From the NCBI GenBank assembly GCA_963931865.1, contig OZ007515.1:4513321-4577320 (forward strand): a stretch of DNA of 64,000 bases, written 5' to 3'. The translations under genes were made by a program, and so were the position numbers. The first letter of the stretch is position 1, and each line of letters begins with the position of its first letter. Below the pieces are notes generated by a model. The model had not been told where the DNA came from. It saw only the letters and a program-made list of their open reading frames with translations, and did not search any database. This document shows positions 10,371 to 21,217 of this stretch, piece by piece. The DNA is from Axinella damicornis. Its lineage: Eukaryota > Porifera > Demospongiae > Axinellida > Axinellidae.

Positions 10371-11756
10371 GTGGGCTGTGACTCCAGTGCATGTGTGTAG
10401 TAGAGTGTGGAAGTGTGTAATGTAAGCTTGTGCATTAATTTCCCGATTTGCATCGTGTCTGAACAATTTCTTCAGGGTGTATATTCTTGCTCTTCTCTGT
10501 TCAGGAGAGTTCATCGGTGGACAGCAGAGCAGACTCTTTTGCAGCAACTGGACCTCACCCTTCCCTGGGTATGCATAGCTACTTGCACCAGCAGAGTACT
10601 TGTGGTGCATGCTTCTCTGTGACTTAGCTACATGGATCAAGTTACCAATAAGGGTGTTGTTGTTGTAATAATCCTTATTCTACTTCTCTTACTAGACTGA
10701 TTGGTTTGCACCTATATTGCAGGCACAATGCCTTCTCCCTCAGATGCAACTACCTCTGGTACAGCAACCCAGTCATCTCCCAGTCCCAGTGGATCCCACG
10801 TCATCACGGGTATGCCTGAGTATAATAAAGTATTTTGTGCTATAATACATGCACTATAGACTGTAGACATCATGTATTGTTCCCATCTGCACATGCAGTA
10901 TCAAGAGGAGCAGTCTGTCCTCCACCTTCTCTCCCAACTCTGCGGACCTCCAAAGTTTACCCACTTGGTAAGTGTTGAACACAAACCACATGGTACACTG
11001 TCATCGCACTAACATGTATACAGGTTTCACTGTAACATAATATCTTGGAGTATCCTGTGGCTATTATCAAAAGCGAAGATTGTGGTAATAATAATGGTTT
11101 CCTGATGATTGTGGTTCCTATGGTTATCATTCCTCAGATGCAACCACCTCTGATACAGCAACCCAGTCATATCCCGGTCCCAGTGGATCCCAAGTCATCA
11201 TGGGTATGCCTGAGTATATAAAAGTATCTGATGCTGTAATACATTCACTATAGACAGTAGATACCATGACTGTATCATTCCCAACTCCATGCAGGAGCAA
11301 TCTGTTCTCCACCTTCTCCCGCACCACTGCAGGCCTCCAAACCTGACCCACTTGGTAAGTGTTGAGCACGAACTACGTACACTATATTATCACACTAATG
11401 TATACAGAGGTTTCACCATAATTACTGTCCACCTCTCTTGCTTCAATGTCCCCTCAGCCACTAAAGACTTCTTGGAGATCACAGAATATCTGCTCGACTT
11501 GGAGAAGACCGATGTGTACAACCTCGGACTAGTCCTGGGGCTCAGCCAGCATAAAGTCAAGGCAAAGAAAGATTCGGACACTTTCCTGGATGACATCATT
11601 ACAGCATGGTTGCGGAAGGAGGACCAAGTGATGGAGATGGGAGAGCCAAGCTGGACAGCTCTTGTTAGTGCTCTGCAGCACCGCAGACTAGGACAAACCG
11701 GAATCGCCTGCAAAATTGCAACGGACAAGGGATTAATTCGTTCTGTTAGGTCATAG
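8311..11756 (+). CDS. ROC-COR GTPase with C-terminal death domain (seven exons seen, 5' end missing)
   Basis: Exon chain: 8311-10370, 10505-10568, 10744-10809, 10899-10967, 11138-11203, 11295-11354, 11458-11756. All junctions are GT-AG and phase-compatible. The summed coding length, with one base borrowed from an upstream exon, gives 894 residues plus stop. The order is ROC-type G domain, COR-like region, Ser/Thr/Pro-rich linker, death domain. Such proteins act in the cytoplasm, coupling GTP binding to death-fold assembly; that role is inferred from the family. No in-frame ATG precedes the P-loop after the last upstream stop at 8238-8240, so the start must lie in an exon further upstream that I cannot find. 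If the donor at 10371 is not used, translation would stop at 10398-10400. Confidence 0.7.
10505..11354 (+). CDS. Linker exons with a tandem exon-pair duplication
   Basis: Exon 10505-10568 encodes a Ser/Ala-rich stretch in phase 0. Two pairs of short symmetrical exons follow: 10744-10809 with 10899-10967, and 11138-11203 with 11295-11354. The first members read DATTSGTATQSSPSPSG and DATTSDTATQSYPGPSG. The second members are also similar to each other. The introns between them also match, so a block of about 400 bp was duplicated in tandem. Every exon is phase 1 on both sides, so copy number can change without breaking the frame. Confidence 0.6.
11458..11756 (+). CDS. Death-domain exon, 3' end of the ROC-COR gene
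   Basis: The acceptor CCCCTCAG at 11450-11457 gives phase 1, matching the previous donor. About 90 residues follow in the six-helix death-domain pattern: LLDLEKTDVYNLGLVLGLS, then helices with WLRKEDQ and PSWTALVSALQ, which matches the usual 'W..L..AL' core of helix 5. A short tail leads to the stop at 11754-11756. Death domains recruit other death-fold proteins; the partner is unknown here. Confidence 0.75.
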
Positions 11757-11922
11757 TTCAGTGTGGTTCTGCACCTCAATCTGATTAGAGTTTCCAGTGT
11801 ACAATGTCACTCCTTTTTCATGCACTTACATACCAATAATTTTGTGAAACCTCATTCTTGCTCATCACATAATTTCCTACTACTGCTAACAGCTTAAAGA
11901 AGCAGAAGAGAGTATTAATATA

Positions 11923-12600
11923 CATTGCAAAATAGTAGGAGGGGCTGATTTTATCAAACACATCCTGTCAGGTGATCACATTCCGGGCCAGCTAAAGTAT
12001 CACCAGCCTCCTAGCCTAGCCGTGCGTGAAGGTGGAGGGACACTGTTATGGAAAAACAGCCGTGAGTATGCATGCACTGCAGCTAGGGAGTAGTATGGTG
12101 TCCGACGGTATTTCTAGACAAAACCACTATAATTTGTAGGAATGTCTGTTGAGGTGATTGGAAGGAAGTTCAAGGAACATAGAGATGGGTAGCTGCAGGC
12201 AGGTCATGATATGGGGCATGTGGGGTCCCTAGGACATGACGTGTACATGTAAAATAGGGATCCAACCCTGACCTGCTTTGAAGGGTAAATCCAGGTGGGG
12301 GTTGATTCTTGGCCCAGACCCTTCCTGCGACGATTTAATAGTGGGGCGGGGTGAAAGGGGAGGGGAGGTTAATCAACCACGCGAGACTGGTTGATTATTA
12401 TATGCATGTTTATTGGGGCGAGCCTGAGCGAGCCCCACATAGTCCTCTCAGGATGTCCGTCCAGTTGGTGTCTGTCCGGTGTTCATTTAGCGTATGACCA
12501 TATATCCAAGTGGAAAATCGTAATGTTGTGCCGCCCGCCCGCATGCTGGATCGACAACACGCGTACCAGTCACCAAGCGTACTGAACAACAGTACCTAGA
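11923..12600 (+). repeat. Dispersed repeat, short copy (pair of 24198-25240)
   Basis: It shares its start (TACATTGCAAAATAGT, then AGGGGCTGATTT) and end (CAGTCACCAAGCGTA) with 24198-25240. A GGGGCGAGCCTGAGCGAGCC motif lies at 12415 and recurs at 53936. The internal TIR part CAGACCCTTCCTGCGA is reduced to about 100 bp here and flanked by GTTGATT repeats. Confidence 0.65.
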
Positions 12601-13109
12601 AGATGCATGTGGGTGGGACAGACTTACTTTTGTTTTGTAGTCAATGTTAACCTGTAGTACGTCTCACAAGGCAGGATGTGCTTGCCCATGTGAGTATCTG
12701 GCCTTGCGAGACTAGAAGTTAATGTTGACCTGCAAAACACTAAGTCTGCACCACCCATATATACCACTGTGAATGTACATATTCCCCTTCGGTTTTTGTA
12801 GTGCCCCCCAGCGGCTACCTTTCCTGAGGGCACACAGCCAATGGTGTATCGGCTGTGCGGCAGTATAAGTGTGTTGGAGATCCATCCCTTACATTCGAGG
12901 AACTACTGCTTCATTGAAATGAGGGCCAAGTACATGGAAAATTGAACTTCCATATTCCCTGAGCCCATTAATTTCTGATAGTGTTGTAGGTCAAAAGTCA
13001 CATGCACATAAGTGATGAGGATATACTTGGGTTCCAAACTTATGGTGGTTGTAGGTGGTAACATGAAAGCAATTTCTTTTGAATGCTCAAACCAATGGCT
13101 ACCCAACTG

Positions 13110-13412
13110 TATACAAGGCCTGATAAAACTTGTCACGTGCAACCACACTCCTGGAAGTAGGGTCAGTGGACATGTGGAGGAGTGGCATATTCCTTCTGTT
13201 CAGCTGTGAGGTGGCTTTCTGAACCCAAGAAATGTCACCAAGACTGCCCGATGTTGACTGCTCAGTTGCACCAGGGTCCATGGTTGTGATCAGTAGCGCA
13301 CTCACTTATTACTTGAGGGTTTACTGTGAATGTGCCACTCCTCCACACATCCACCCTACATTCAGGTACATCACTGCATGTGACAAGTTTTACCAAGCCT
13401 TCCCCCTCGTTG
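13110..13412. mobile_element. MITE with long inverted repeats
   Basis: The left arm (AAGGCCTGATAAAACTTGTCACGTG ... GTGGAGGAGTGGCA, written here in pieces) is matched by a reverse complement at the right (TGCCACTCCTCCAC ... TGACAAGTTTTACCAAGCC). The middle is unrelated sequence. No transposase is present. Confidence 0.6.
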
Positions 13413-13499
13413 GTACTGCCAGCAACAAACACTGGGGTGAGAAGGTGTGTGTACGGGCCTATGGAGCTATGGAGCTAACATTCTGTTAGGTTGAGTGTA

Positions 13500-14475
13500 A
13501 TCCAGGTGCACAGTTACGTGCAGCTCTGTCAATCCCATAGACTTTGTTTATGCATCCATGCTCGAAGAGTGACATGGCCATGCCTTATAGAACTCCTGAC
13601 TCAGCAAGCTCTTTCGCTGGCTAAAGTCAGCATCAGGGCTTCCTTAACATTTTAACGGATGTAGCCGGCTATAGCCGGCATGAGACGTGATGTCGTATCT
13701 GGCAATGTCCTTTGGAGAAAAGGTGGGACATGGGGAGGTGGGTGTGTGCACCAGAAGGGTGCAAATGGCATGACTGTGTCTGGGCTTGACCTTGCAAAGC
13801 CCTTGATTGGCACCGGGTGGGCCGTTTTTTCTCCTCCTTTGACGAATGGGCTAAGAAAACAGTCCTCTCACCTTGTAGGGCCTCCATTTCTGGCAGTGAA
13901 GTTTGTTCCCAGTTAAGACAGGCAATGATCGGCTGAGAGCCGTGACTATTGAATGCCCCTTGATGGGTGGATGTGGTTAGGATCACAAACGTGTAGAGGA
14001 TGGCTGCATGGGCAATGTGTGTGAAATTTGGGGACTAAAAACCAAGAGAAATAATAATTTATCCATCTCACATCTGGCAATGTCCTTGGGACTTATGTTC
14101 TGTGTGAGCAGAAAGGGCGGGGTAAGGGGAGGTGGGTGGGTGCACCCGAAGGGTGCAAACAGCATGGACTTCGCGCCTTGGCTGGCACTGGGAAGACCAT
14201 TTCTGTCCTTTTTGGCATAAACAAGCCGTCGATCTTGCCTTGTAGGGCCTCCATTACCAGCATTCATGGCCCATTTTCCAGCTACAACACATTGGCATTT
14301 CCTGAGAGGCATGATTGCAAGTTCATTAATTGGTGGGTGTAGTTAGAGTTACATGTACATATCTGTTTAGGATGACTAAAATTACCTTTGGGAGCAGTTT
14401 CAAGCCCAGCAATGATAGGGAAGTGTTGTAGACACTGAAAATCACCTCGAAAAGAATTTGAGCCCTGAACAGTTA
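13500..14475. mobile_element. Long-TIR repeat family, rearranged copy
   Basis: It contains two related blocks with GGCAATGTCCTT, then GGGAGGTGGGTG, then GAAGGGTGCAAA. These recur at 45230-45310 in reverse and near 56700-56780. The right end (near 14380-14470, with GAGCAGTTTCAAGCCCAGCAA) matches the right end of the element at 44873-45670. Confidence 0.55.
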
Positions 14476-15012
14476 ATAATGCACCAGATGCTAAGCAAGG
14501 GGCCTGGCTACGACCTGTGTGATGCATGAGAATTAATGCATCAAGTGTGTTGTCATACACTTGTGTGTATAGCAAACTAGTTTAAGGCCAGCCATACTAC
14601 AGTCATAGTTTTGCATCAGCCACTTCTACAATTTGCATGCGGTGGGTGGTTTTGCTCTGAGTACGGGTCAAGTTCAGTTGCACAGTGTGCTCCTCTGCAC
14701 AGCCAGCTGTTTCACCATTCACAATGCATTCGATTCCCATGTCTACCATTACATAATCATGGTTGGTCTTGATTTCCATTGGTCGCTGAACAGATAGCTA
14801 GCATGTTGGCCTAACTTTAGTTAGTAAAGCTAGTCAGCACACACACAAATGGCCTCCTCTACTGTTTTGACATCACATACAATCGGCATACTGTAAAACC
14901 CGAAATTCCCATACAGGCAATGTTATCTGTGATGTACATACATGTTTGTATAGATACATACTGGGAAGAAGTTTGTTGATTAGTCTATTGTTTTATTGTT
15001 AGGTCAACGACA

Positions 15013-15495
15013 ATGGAGAAAGGTATTCTTCTGAAGGACATGCTTGGGGAAAAGTCGGAATCTGTGTTGGGAGGTATTGTTAGGAGAGTGGTGGGGAGAC
15101 CGTCCACAACAAATATCTTGAAAGGTGAGCTTTTGGAGCAGATCCCTGGTGATGGTATCGTTCCAAGAAATGCGGGACAGAACTTTCAGAAGCCCTTCAA
15201 TTACCGTTTGGTGAAAGATCCAGCAGTGGCTGTCTATTGCAGTGAATTTGATGTTGCACCTCTGAGTGACAAGGAAATTCTCCTCTTGGAAGCAATTCAA
15301 TCTCAAAGTGCGCGTTACGAAGTGTTCATTGCTGGAAACAAGATGGAGTGGGGATGTGGTCTGAAGCCAGGTGACCCCGTGTGTGTCAGCATACCTGGCC
15401 TAATGATGATCCCAAATCAACGTGCTGTTGCAGTCATCCGCTATGTTGGAGGTCTTCCACCAGACCCAGGATTAATGTTCGGGATTGAAATCACA
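15013..15495 (+). CDS. Gene 1 exon 1: N-terminus and first half of CAP-Gly 1
   Basis: It starts at ATG 15013, just after a pyrimidine tract and GTTAG|GTCAACG that is also conserved before gene 2's ATG, which implies a 5'-UTR intron. The frame carries LKDMLGEKSES near the start, then LSDKEILLLEAIQSQSARYEVF, then GDPVCV and AVAVIRYVGGLPPDPGLMFGIEIT, the first half of a CAP-Gly fold. The donor is ACA|GTAAGC at 15495/15496, phase 0. Confidence 0.8.
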
Positions 15496-18400
15496 GTAAG
15501 CTATCATTGGTTTATAGGGGACTTGCGTGTTACAAAGCTGAAGTACCTGCTATACTGCCCATGCAGGTGCAGCAAAGCATGTGTCATGTATCATGTTCAT
15601 ATTCTGCGCATTTTTATAGGCCCAAGGATTGTCCAACTACTGCTAACTATCTAGAGTAGCATGCAAGTTAGCCTAACCAGGTTTTGCATACCATTGTACT
15701 GCTAAACAGCACAGTGAATCATATAGGTAGCCTCGTTCCCAGGCCTCGTCCAGCTTTTCGTCACTTGCAGTACGGAAACACAGGAGAGGGCCTGGTATCT
15801 TCCTCACGTGAGTGACGTCAGGATAGAAAGGATGGTAGAAGGGTTTGATTGAACATGGGCACACTGCATGGGGCTCAGAACAGCAAGAAGAGCTAAGGTA
15901 CCAGGTAACTTACCACGCATATCTAGCTAGCAGGAGGCAACTGTCATTCACACCAAGCGTTGAACAGGTAGTTGGTTGAACAATACACGAAACGTCACTT
16001 TTTCATTCTTGCCATTTGTCGATTACATCATGCTCACATGAGGAAAGATACCAGGCCCTCTCCTGCGTTTCCGTACTGCAAGCGACGAAAAGCTGGGCAG
16101 GGCCTGGGAACAAGGCTAAGTCATAGGTGATGGAAGGGTACAAATATTGTGGGCAGAGACCACCCACTTAGATGGAAATTTAATTGTACTGCAGACCACA
16201 AAGAAGATGAACTTTAGAACGAAGTTGTTTTGGATCACACCTATAAAGCTAGCCATCTATCTAGTACTTGTGTCTCTACACTGGCCTGTACTGTGGCATA
16301 GCTACTGGTTCGATTTCCTTCTGTCTCAGATGCCATCCTTTTGTAGCTGCCACTGCACCCTCCTCATGTAGCTGGACCACAGAAGTACTAAACAAAATTT
16401 CGCTGTCCTTGAGTAGATATGGACACATACTTAAGTGTGTAGCAAACCTTGTGTGACATAAAGGTGCAACCACGGGGCCACAGTTACCAAATTGCCAGAC
16501 GCAATGCCACTTTAGTTGGTTGGTTGTTTCTCCCCTCAGGCAAAAAAGTAGTCGGAGTGGCAATTTGGTACTTGCAGTGATTCTAGCCATTTATGCCTTC
16601 AAAACCGCCTCCCTATCCCCCCCTAGGCCCTCTCGCTACCTCAAATTCAGCTCTGTGCACGGGCGCTGCACCACAGGCGTCCTCTTGGTGGACGTGGGCA
16701 CCCGCAGCCCACTCGCTGCCTGTACCTTCATGTGATTCGACCCAGCCAAGTGTTTTCTGACGTGATATACACTCAGTGATGAGAGATCTGCCCCACAACT
16801 GCAGAGCTTCTTGGTAGGAGGACGCGCTTCTTCCACGGCCTCGGATCATCAACGCGCTCGTCAACCTTCATTGCACGTGTCCACTACTCGTGCACCTCCG
16901 TATATCGTATTTCTTGGACCGTATACCTCCGTATACTACGTACACGTCATTATGACGTCATGGTTGGTTGTTGGTACGTGGTTCACAGGTCGAGGAAAAA
17001 AGGGGGATTGCATCGGCAAAACGATGGCCCCATGGGTGCAACATTACTTACCGGGTATGCCAAACAGTATAGGTCCGATTTGCCTGATGTAAATTTTTGC
17101 TGGTGTACTTGTCCACCCGAGTGTATGAACTTAGTACAAGGGGGTGACACTCCCACACACGCTGTAGTCAGAGCTGCGACCGGGCTTATCAGCGAATCTT
17201 GACCCCGTATACTAAGGAAAGGCTGCAGTCGCTACGCATTCTTCCCTATACTATCGGCGGTCAAGCGGTCAACGGCTGAAATACAGCGCAGTCAAACGGT
17301 CAAGAGTCTTTTTGCGATGCGGTCAAGCGGTCAAGCAGCAAAAATGACGGTCAAGATTTCTTGACCCCGGTCGCAGCTCTGACTACGGCGTTAATTGTCA
17401 CCCCCTTGTAGTAACTCTTTATAGCGGATCAACCCTGAGTTCCTAACCAAGATAGCCTAGTAGGCACAGTGCCATCAACTCAACAGAAAATGAAGGGTGT
17501 GGTCAGTCAACTTAGCGAAACCTAATGTAAAACTAAGAATGTGAAGTTTAGATTTCAATTAATGACAGCCATTTCGATCCATCGAGATTTGTAACTGTAG
17601 ACATTTCCAGGATGTGATTACATGCATATAGAGATCAGTAATTATTCCATACAGGATCAGCAATATCGTGGTCTTGGCTATACTGATGGTACTTTCTGTG
17701 ATGTGAGGTACTTTAACTGTGAAGACGAATGTGGGCTGTTTGTGGCACTCGACAAGCTATCAATCGATCCTGAGGGCAACACCCTTGAAGCGGCACCATG
17801 TGGTGGCCATCGCTATGCCAAAGCTGTCAGTCATGGATCAGCAACAAGTGACCGGTCGTATCCACAAGGTGGTGGTCCTCCTGCCGACAATACCCGGGCA
17901 ATGAGTCAGGCTGTCCAGCGACAAAATGTTCAAAGACATGATGATCGACTTCCTAGGTATAAGAAAGGAGACCGGGTTGTGGCCTTTGACAAGACAGGTA
18001 ATCGCATTCATGGCACAGTACGTTGGATTGGGACGACCAGCAGAACACAGCACTTCATCGTGGGAATTGAAACAGTAAGTTCCGGTAATTTTTGCTTCGT
18101 TCAGGCTTCCCTTAAGCATTGTATACAAACACACTGCCTAGTTCTCTGCTACAAAACACGTATGTAAAAAAAGCTAGCTAGGGTAGAGCCCGGAAATGAG
18201 AATGCGCAAGCGAGTAAGTTACACTATTGTGCATATGAAATGCTGATATTCAGATTCTGCTTAGTACTCATGCTTCATGGTCTATTGCACACAGGATGTT
18301 GCAGTGAGTAGATGCAATTTTGAAGGAGCCATGCCAGGAATGACATACTTGTTTCCAGCTGCCAAACATCACTATCTCTTCATACCAGAAATAGGAGCAA

Positions 18401-20893
18401 TCCTCAGTGAGGAAGAAGCTGCTGGTACCAATGTTGACAAGCCTCATCCCACTGACAGTATAGATGTGGCCAAGGAAATGGGAATCTCGAGGTGCGAAGG
18501 TCAGTTCAGCGTGCGAAGTTTAGTTGTTCAAAGTTGTGCGAAGTTGCTGAAGGTTGAAGATGGCTAAGCGTTGCCAGGAAGAATACGAAGACGTTAGCGA
18601 GGTTCTACACCCTTTAGCACTGTCAACACTCTATATGTACGTACCATGGCCTAGACTAATCGTTTGTCTTACTTGTCTCCGCTAAACTTTCCTTGTATAC
18701 ATCGCTTCTTCGTCAATCTGTCAGACTCTCTCTCCTTTGCCTTACTCTCTCCTGAGGCAGTGTCCCTTTTCCATGTATAGATCGCTTCTTTCTCAACTCT
18801 GCATTTCTCACGCGCAGTACATGCACGTGGCTATCAGGGCCACAGAAACCGCAGCGATGCAACCACCCCCTGCCCCGCGCAATTAAAGTGTGGCGGATAT
18901 ATATATATATATAACACTCCTGGTAGGTGAAAAATTGTGCCGCGTAAATAATATAATATAATCCAATATAACATAATATAAATAATGTTTGAGTACTTAG
19001 GATTGGCCTACAGAGATTCTGACTACACCGCCGTGATCGCTATCATGCACTGACCTGAATGTAAAAAGTTGGTGCTGAAACTCACCTTGGTGGTGGAGAT
19101 ATGAACGCTTTTGTCTCGCCGTTGGCCGCCATTGCTCGAGTACTCTCTCGACTTCCGGTGGCAGTACCGTTCTTAGGAAAGGCACACGAAGATTCTGACC
19201 ACACGGCCGTGATCGCTGTTGTTCAATGATGCTTATGTACCGAAACTCACCGTGCTGGCTAAGTTATGAGTGTTGTAGTAATGTCTTGTCTTCCCTTTGG
19301 TCGCCATTGCTTGCGATCGACTTGAGCGTGGTGGTTGCCATGTGGCATGTGCGTTAATTGGAACGAATTGCAATACTTAGCTTGCGCTACGGCGAGTCGC
19401 AACTGGGTTTGCAACGCGGCTACCAGGAGTGCGGTTGCCCCTCGTATATATATATACGCGATGTGACTACACTGCACGATTAGTTGCCTCGCGCTAAGGC
19501 GCTCGACAATAACAGAGACACCAGACAAGCAAGGCAGAATTCGTTAACATAATTGACTTGACAGCAAAATTGCTTCATATTAAAAGACAAAAAAAAACAT
19601 GCTGGCATACCATCAAACGCTCAAACACTTGCTAGCCAAGAACTGTTAAGTGATTTAGTGTATCCAGCTGCCAATAGGTTGGGGTAAGGGGAAAAGTCTA
19701 CTGAACTATTGTAATTGCAATAAATCACAACTGCTGGGAATTGTACATTACAGCCAACATTACACCAACCTCTACAATGGGAGACAAGAATTACCAGTGA
19801 AGCATCGTATCTGCACATGCCTCTATGAGTTCATCTTTCCACCTGATGACATAGTATTATATTACAATACACAGAATCACAACAGGAGAAAAGCCTTCAG
19901 GAGCAGTTGGTTCAGCAGAGAGAAGAAGCAACACAAACAAGGCAGCAGCTACAGCAGCTTCAACAAAGGTTAGAGGATGCTGCTGCTGAGAACCATCAAC
20001 TGCAGCAAAGGTTACGCAATGCTCTTGCTGCAAGTGAGCAGTCTCAACAGAGGCTGGGCAGTGCCTCTGCTGAGCTTCAAGGTCTCCAAGACATTGAGCC
20101 CTGGAAAGTGTCTCGAGACAAAGTTGAAATTTGGACAGAAATCGGTTCAGGTGGATGGGGATCCGTATCAGAAGGCACTCTGCGAGTTGCAATCAAACAG
20201 CTGCATCGTCAAATTCTCAGCCCACACTACGTTGACCGCCTCCAGAGAGAAATGCGAATGCTAGCACAGGTTCGTCACCCCAACCTTGTTCAGTTTCTCG
20301 GTGTTGTGCTGGATGAAGCAGCGCTGAGGCTTCAAGAACCCCCAATGATCATCACTGAGCTCCTTGATGTGAATTTACGCAATGCATATGAGAGAAGGTT
20401 GGTGTTTAATAAGCTGTCAGTATTTCAAGATGTGGCCCGAGCTCTGAATTACCTCCATGAGCGACATAATCCGATAATCCACCGAGATATCAGTGCACCG
20501 AATGTCCTTCTTGAGGCTCTCCCGAACGGTATGTGGAAGGGCAAAGTCTCCGATCTTGGATCAGCCAATCTGGCCAAGCTGGCCCAAACCTTAGCAGAAG
20601 GTGCCATCATCTATGCTGCTCCTGAAACCCTACCACAGCTTGCACACCAAGCTCACGATCCGCACTCTCCTCCACCACCCCAAACCACAAAGATAGATGT
20701 GTACAGCTATGGCATACTCCTCTGTGAGGTTGTTACCAGTCGGTTCCCCGATCCTGCCCAGTACCACGATATGCTGGGACAAGTCCAGCGTGAGTGGCCA
20801 TTCATGTATGGTCTGATCCTCTCTTGCACTAAGTATAATTCTGTCGAGCGACCAACAATGGCTGAGGTACTCACTAAACTCATACAGTCCTGA
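15013..20893 (+). CDS. Gene 1: CAP-Gly / coiled-coil / protein kinase, CYLD-like without the USP domain
   Basis: Exons 15013-15495, 17655-18074, 18295-18499 and 19875-20893 sum to 2,127 nt (708 residues plus stop), with phases 0, 0 and 1 all compatible. The N-terminal module is the CYLD-like CAP-Gly region shared with genes 2 and 3. The C-terminal module is a Gln-rich coiled coil plus kinase, nearly the same as the end of gene 2. The CYLD deubiquitinase exons found in gene 2 are absent from the 1.4-kb last intron, which holds only a transposon (18911-19452). The protein could be a microtubule- or adaptor-bound kinase; this is inference. It may be a natural short form, or gene 2's architecture after deletion of the USP exons. 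Confidence 0.7.
15728..16118. mobile_element. TAGCCT-family TIR element in gene 1 intron 1
   Basis: The ends TAGCCTCGTTCCCAGGCC and GGCCTGGGAACAAGGCTA are inverted repeats, with internal arms of about 90 bp (AGATACCAGGCCCTCTCCTG on one side). The 9-bp flanks match poorly (TCATATAGG and AGTCATAGG). The matching intron of gene 2 lacks it. Confidence 0.75.
16147..17530. other. Gene 1 intron 1, homologous to gene 2 intron 1
   Basis: Blocks at about 16147-16350 match 35021-35210 (shared AATTTAATTGTACTGCAGACC). A block at 17460-17530 matches 39055-39130 (shared CATCAACTCAACAGAAAATGA). The matching intron of gene 2 differs by transposon insertions. No exon is seen here. Confidence 0.65.
17655..18074 (+). 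CDS. Gene 1 exon 2: second half of CAP-Gly 1, linker, first half of CAP-Gly 2
   Basis: The acceptor CATACAG|GATCAG opens phase 0. The exon reads RGLGYTDGTFCDVRYFNC, then CGLFVALDKLS, which closes CAP-Gly 1. After a linker of about 60 residues comes KKGDRVVAFDKTGN, then HGTVRWIG and IVGIET, the first half of CAP-Gly 2. The donor is ACA|GTAAGT, phase 0. The corresponding exon of gene 2 has a much longer Gln/Pro/His-rich linker. Confidence 0.8.
18295..18499 (+). CDS. Gene 1 exon 3: second half of CAP-Gly 2
   Basis: The acceptor CACACAG precedes 18295. The start, DVAVSRCNFEGAMPG, matches the exon 3 start of gene 3 (DTVVSRGDFSDAIPG). Later KPHPTDSID...KEMGIS matches gene 2's exon 2 linker, so segments have been shuffled between paralogues. 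The donor GAAG|GTCAGT at 18499/18500 leaves phase 1, exactly what the kinase exon needs. If it is not used, the frame would stop at 18565-18567. Confidence 0.65.
18911..19452 (-). mobile_element. Dispersed repeat (CACTCCTGGTAG family), reverse copy in gene 1 last intron
   Basis: It begins CACTCCTGGTAGGTG, next to TTGTGCCGCGTAAATA, and ends GCTACCAGGAGTGCGG. The inner part is the reverse complement of 33600-33900 and of 4600-4800. No protein is seen. Confidence 0.65.
19875..20893 (+). CDS. Gene 1 exon 4: coiled coil and protein kinase
   Basis: The acceptor ATACACAG|AATC gives phase 1. A Gln/Leu/Glu heptad region of about 75 residues comes first. The kinase follows: glycine loop IGSGGWGSV, beta-3 VAIK, alpha-C Glu in REMRML, catalytic loop HRDISAPNVLLE, DLG in place of the usual DFG (metal-binding Asp kept), APE, DVYSYGILLCEV and a C-lobe Arg in ERPTMAEV. 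The loop between beta-2 and beta-3 is three residues shorter than in gene 2. It resembles tyrosine-kinase-like kinases. All catalytic residues are present, so activity is likely. Stop TGA is at 20891-20893. Confidence 0.85.
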
Positions 20894-20972
20894 AGCTAAC
20901 ATTTGTTTATAATTTTGTATCATGCACAGACTTCACAGTCATGCAATCTATGTAGCTAATGTTTTAAAGTCT

Positions 20973-21210
20973 GATTTGATCCTGCTTTGCAATCAGTATA
21001 ATCCACAGTTGCTCAACAGACCAGCAGTGGCTGAGATACTCAATAATCTCTTACAGCCATGATACTAACTGTTACTATAATTTTGGTATCATGTGCCATC
21101 ATGCAACTAACTAATTTTGATTTGATACTGCCTTGCACTCAGTATAATCCCGCCGAGCAACCAACATTGTCTGAGGTACTCACTACAGCCATTGTGCTAA
21201 CGCTTATATA
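20973..21210 (+). pseudogene. Two decayed tandem copies of the kinase 3' end
   Basis: After the kinase stop, the segment covering its last ~30 codons and 3' flank repeats twice (about 20973-21110 and 21119-21210). The shared blocks read CAGTATAATCC, then CAACAGACCAGCAGTGGCTGAG or CAACCAACATTGTCTGAG in matching positions, then ACTCA. Frames are broken. This is local tandem duplication that then decayed. Confidence 0.6.
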
Positions 21211-21217
21211 CTACAAG

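Larger units (their letters stand above)
11757..15012. other. Intergenic stretch made mostly of dispersed repeats
   Basis: No gene exon is supported. It contains the repeat copies listed separately at 11923, 13110 and 13500. The part from about 14600 to 15012 is homologous to the upstream region of gene 2 (31270-32447) and is probably 5' flank or 5'-UTR intron of gene 1. Confidence 0.6.

Noticed and set aside
16613..16864. Minus-strand frames with a Cys/His pattern (LCSCGADLSS...H...H)
   Set aside because: It is suggestive of a zinc finger, but only one Cys pair and irregular His spacing are present, with no second motif or clear exon borders, in an intron of gene 1.
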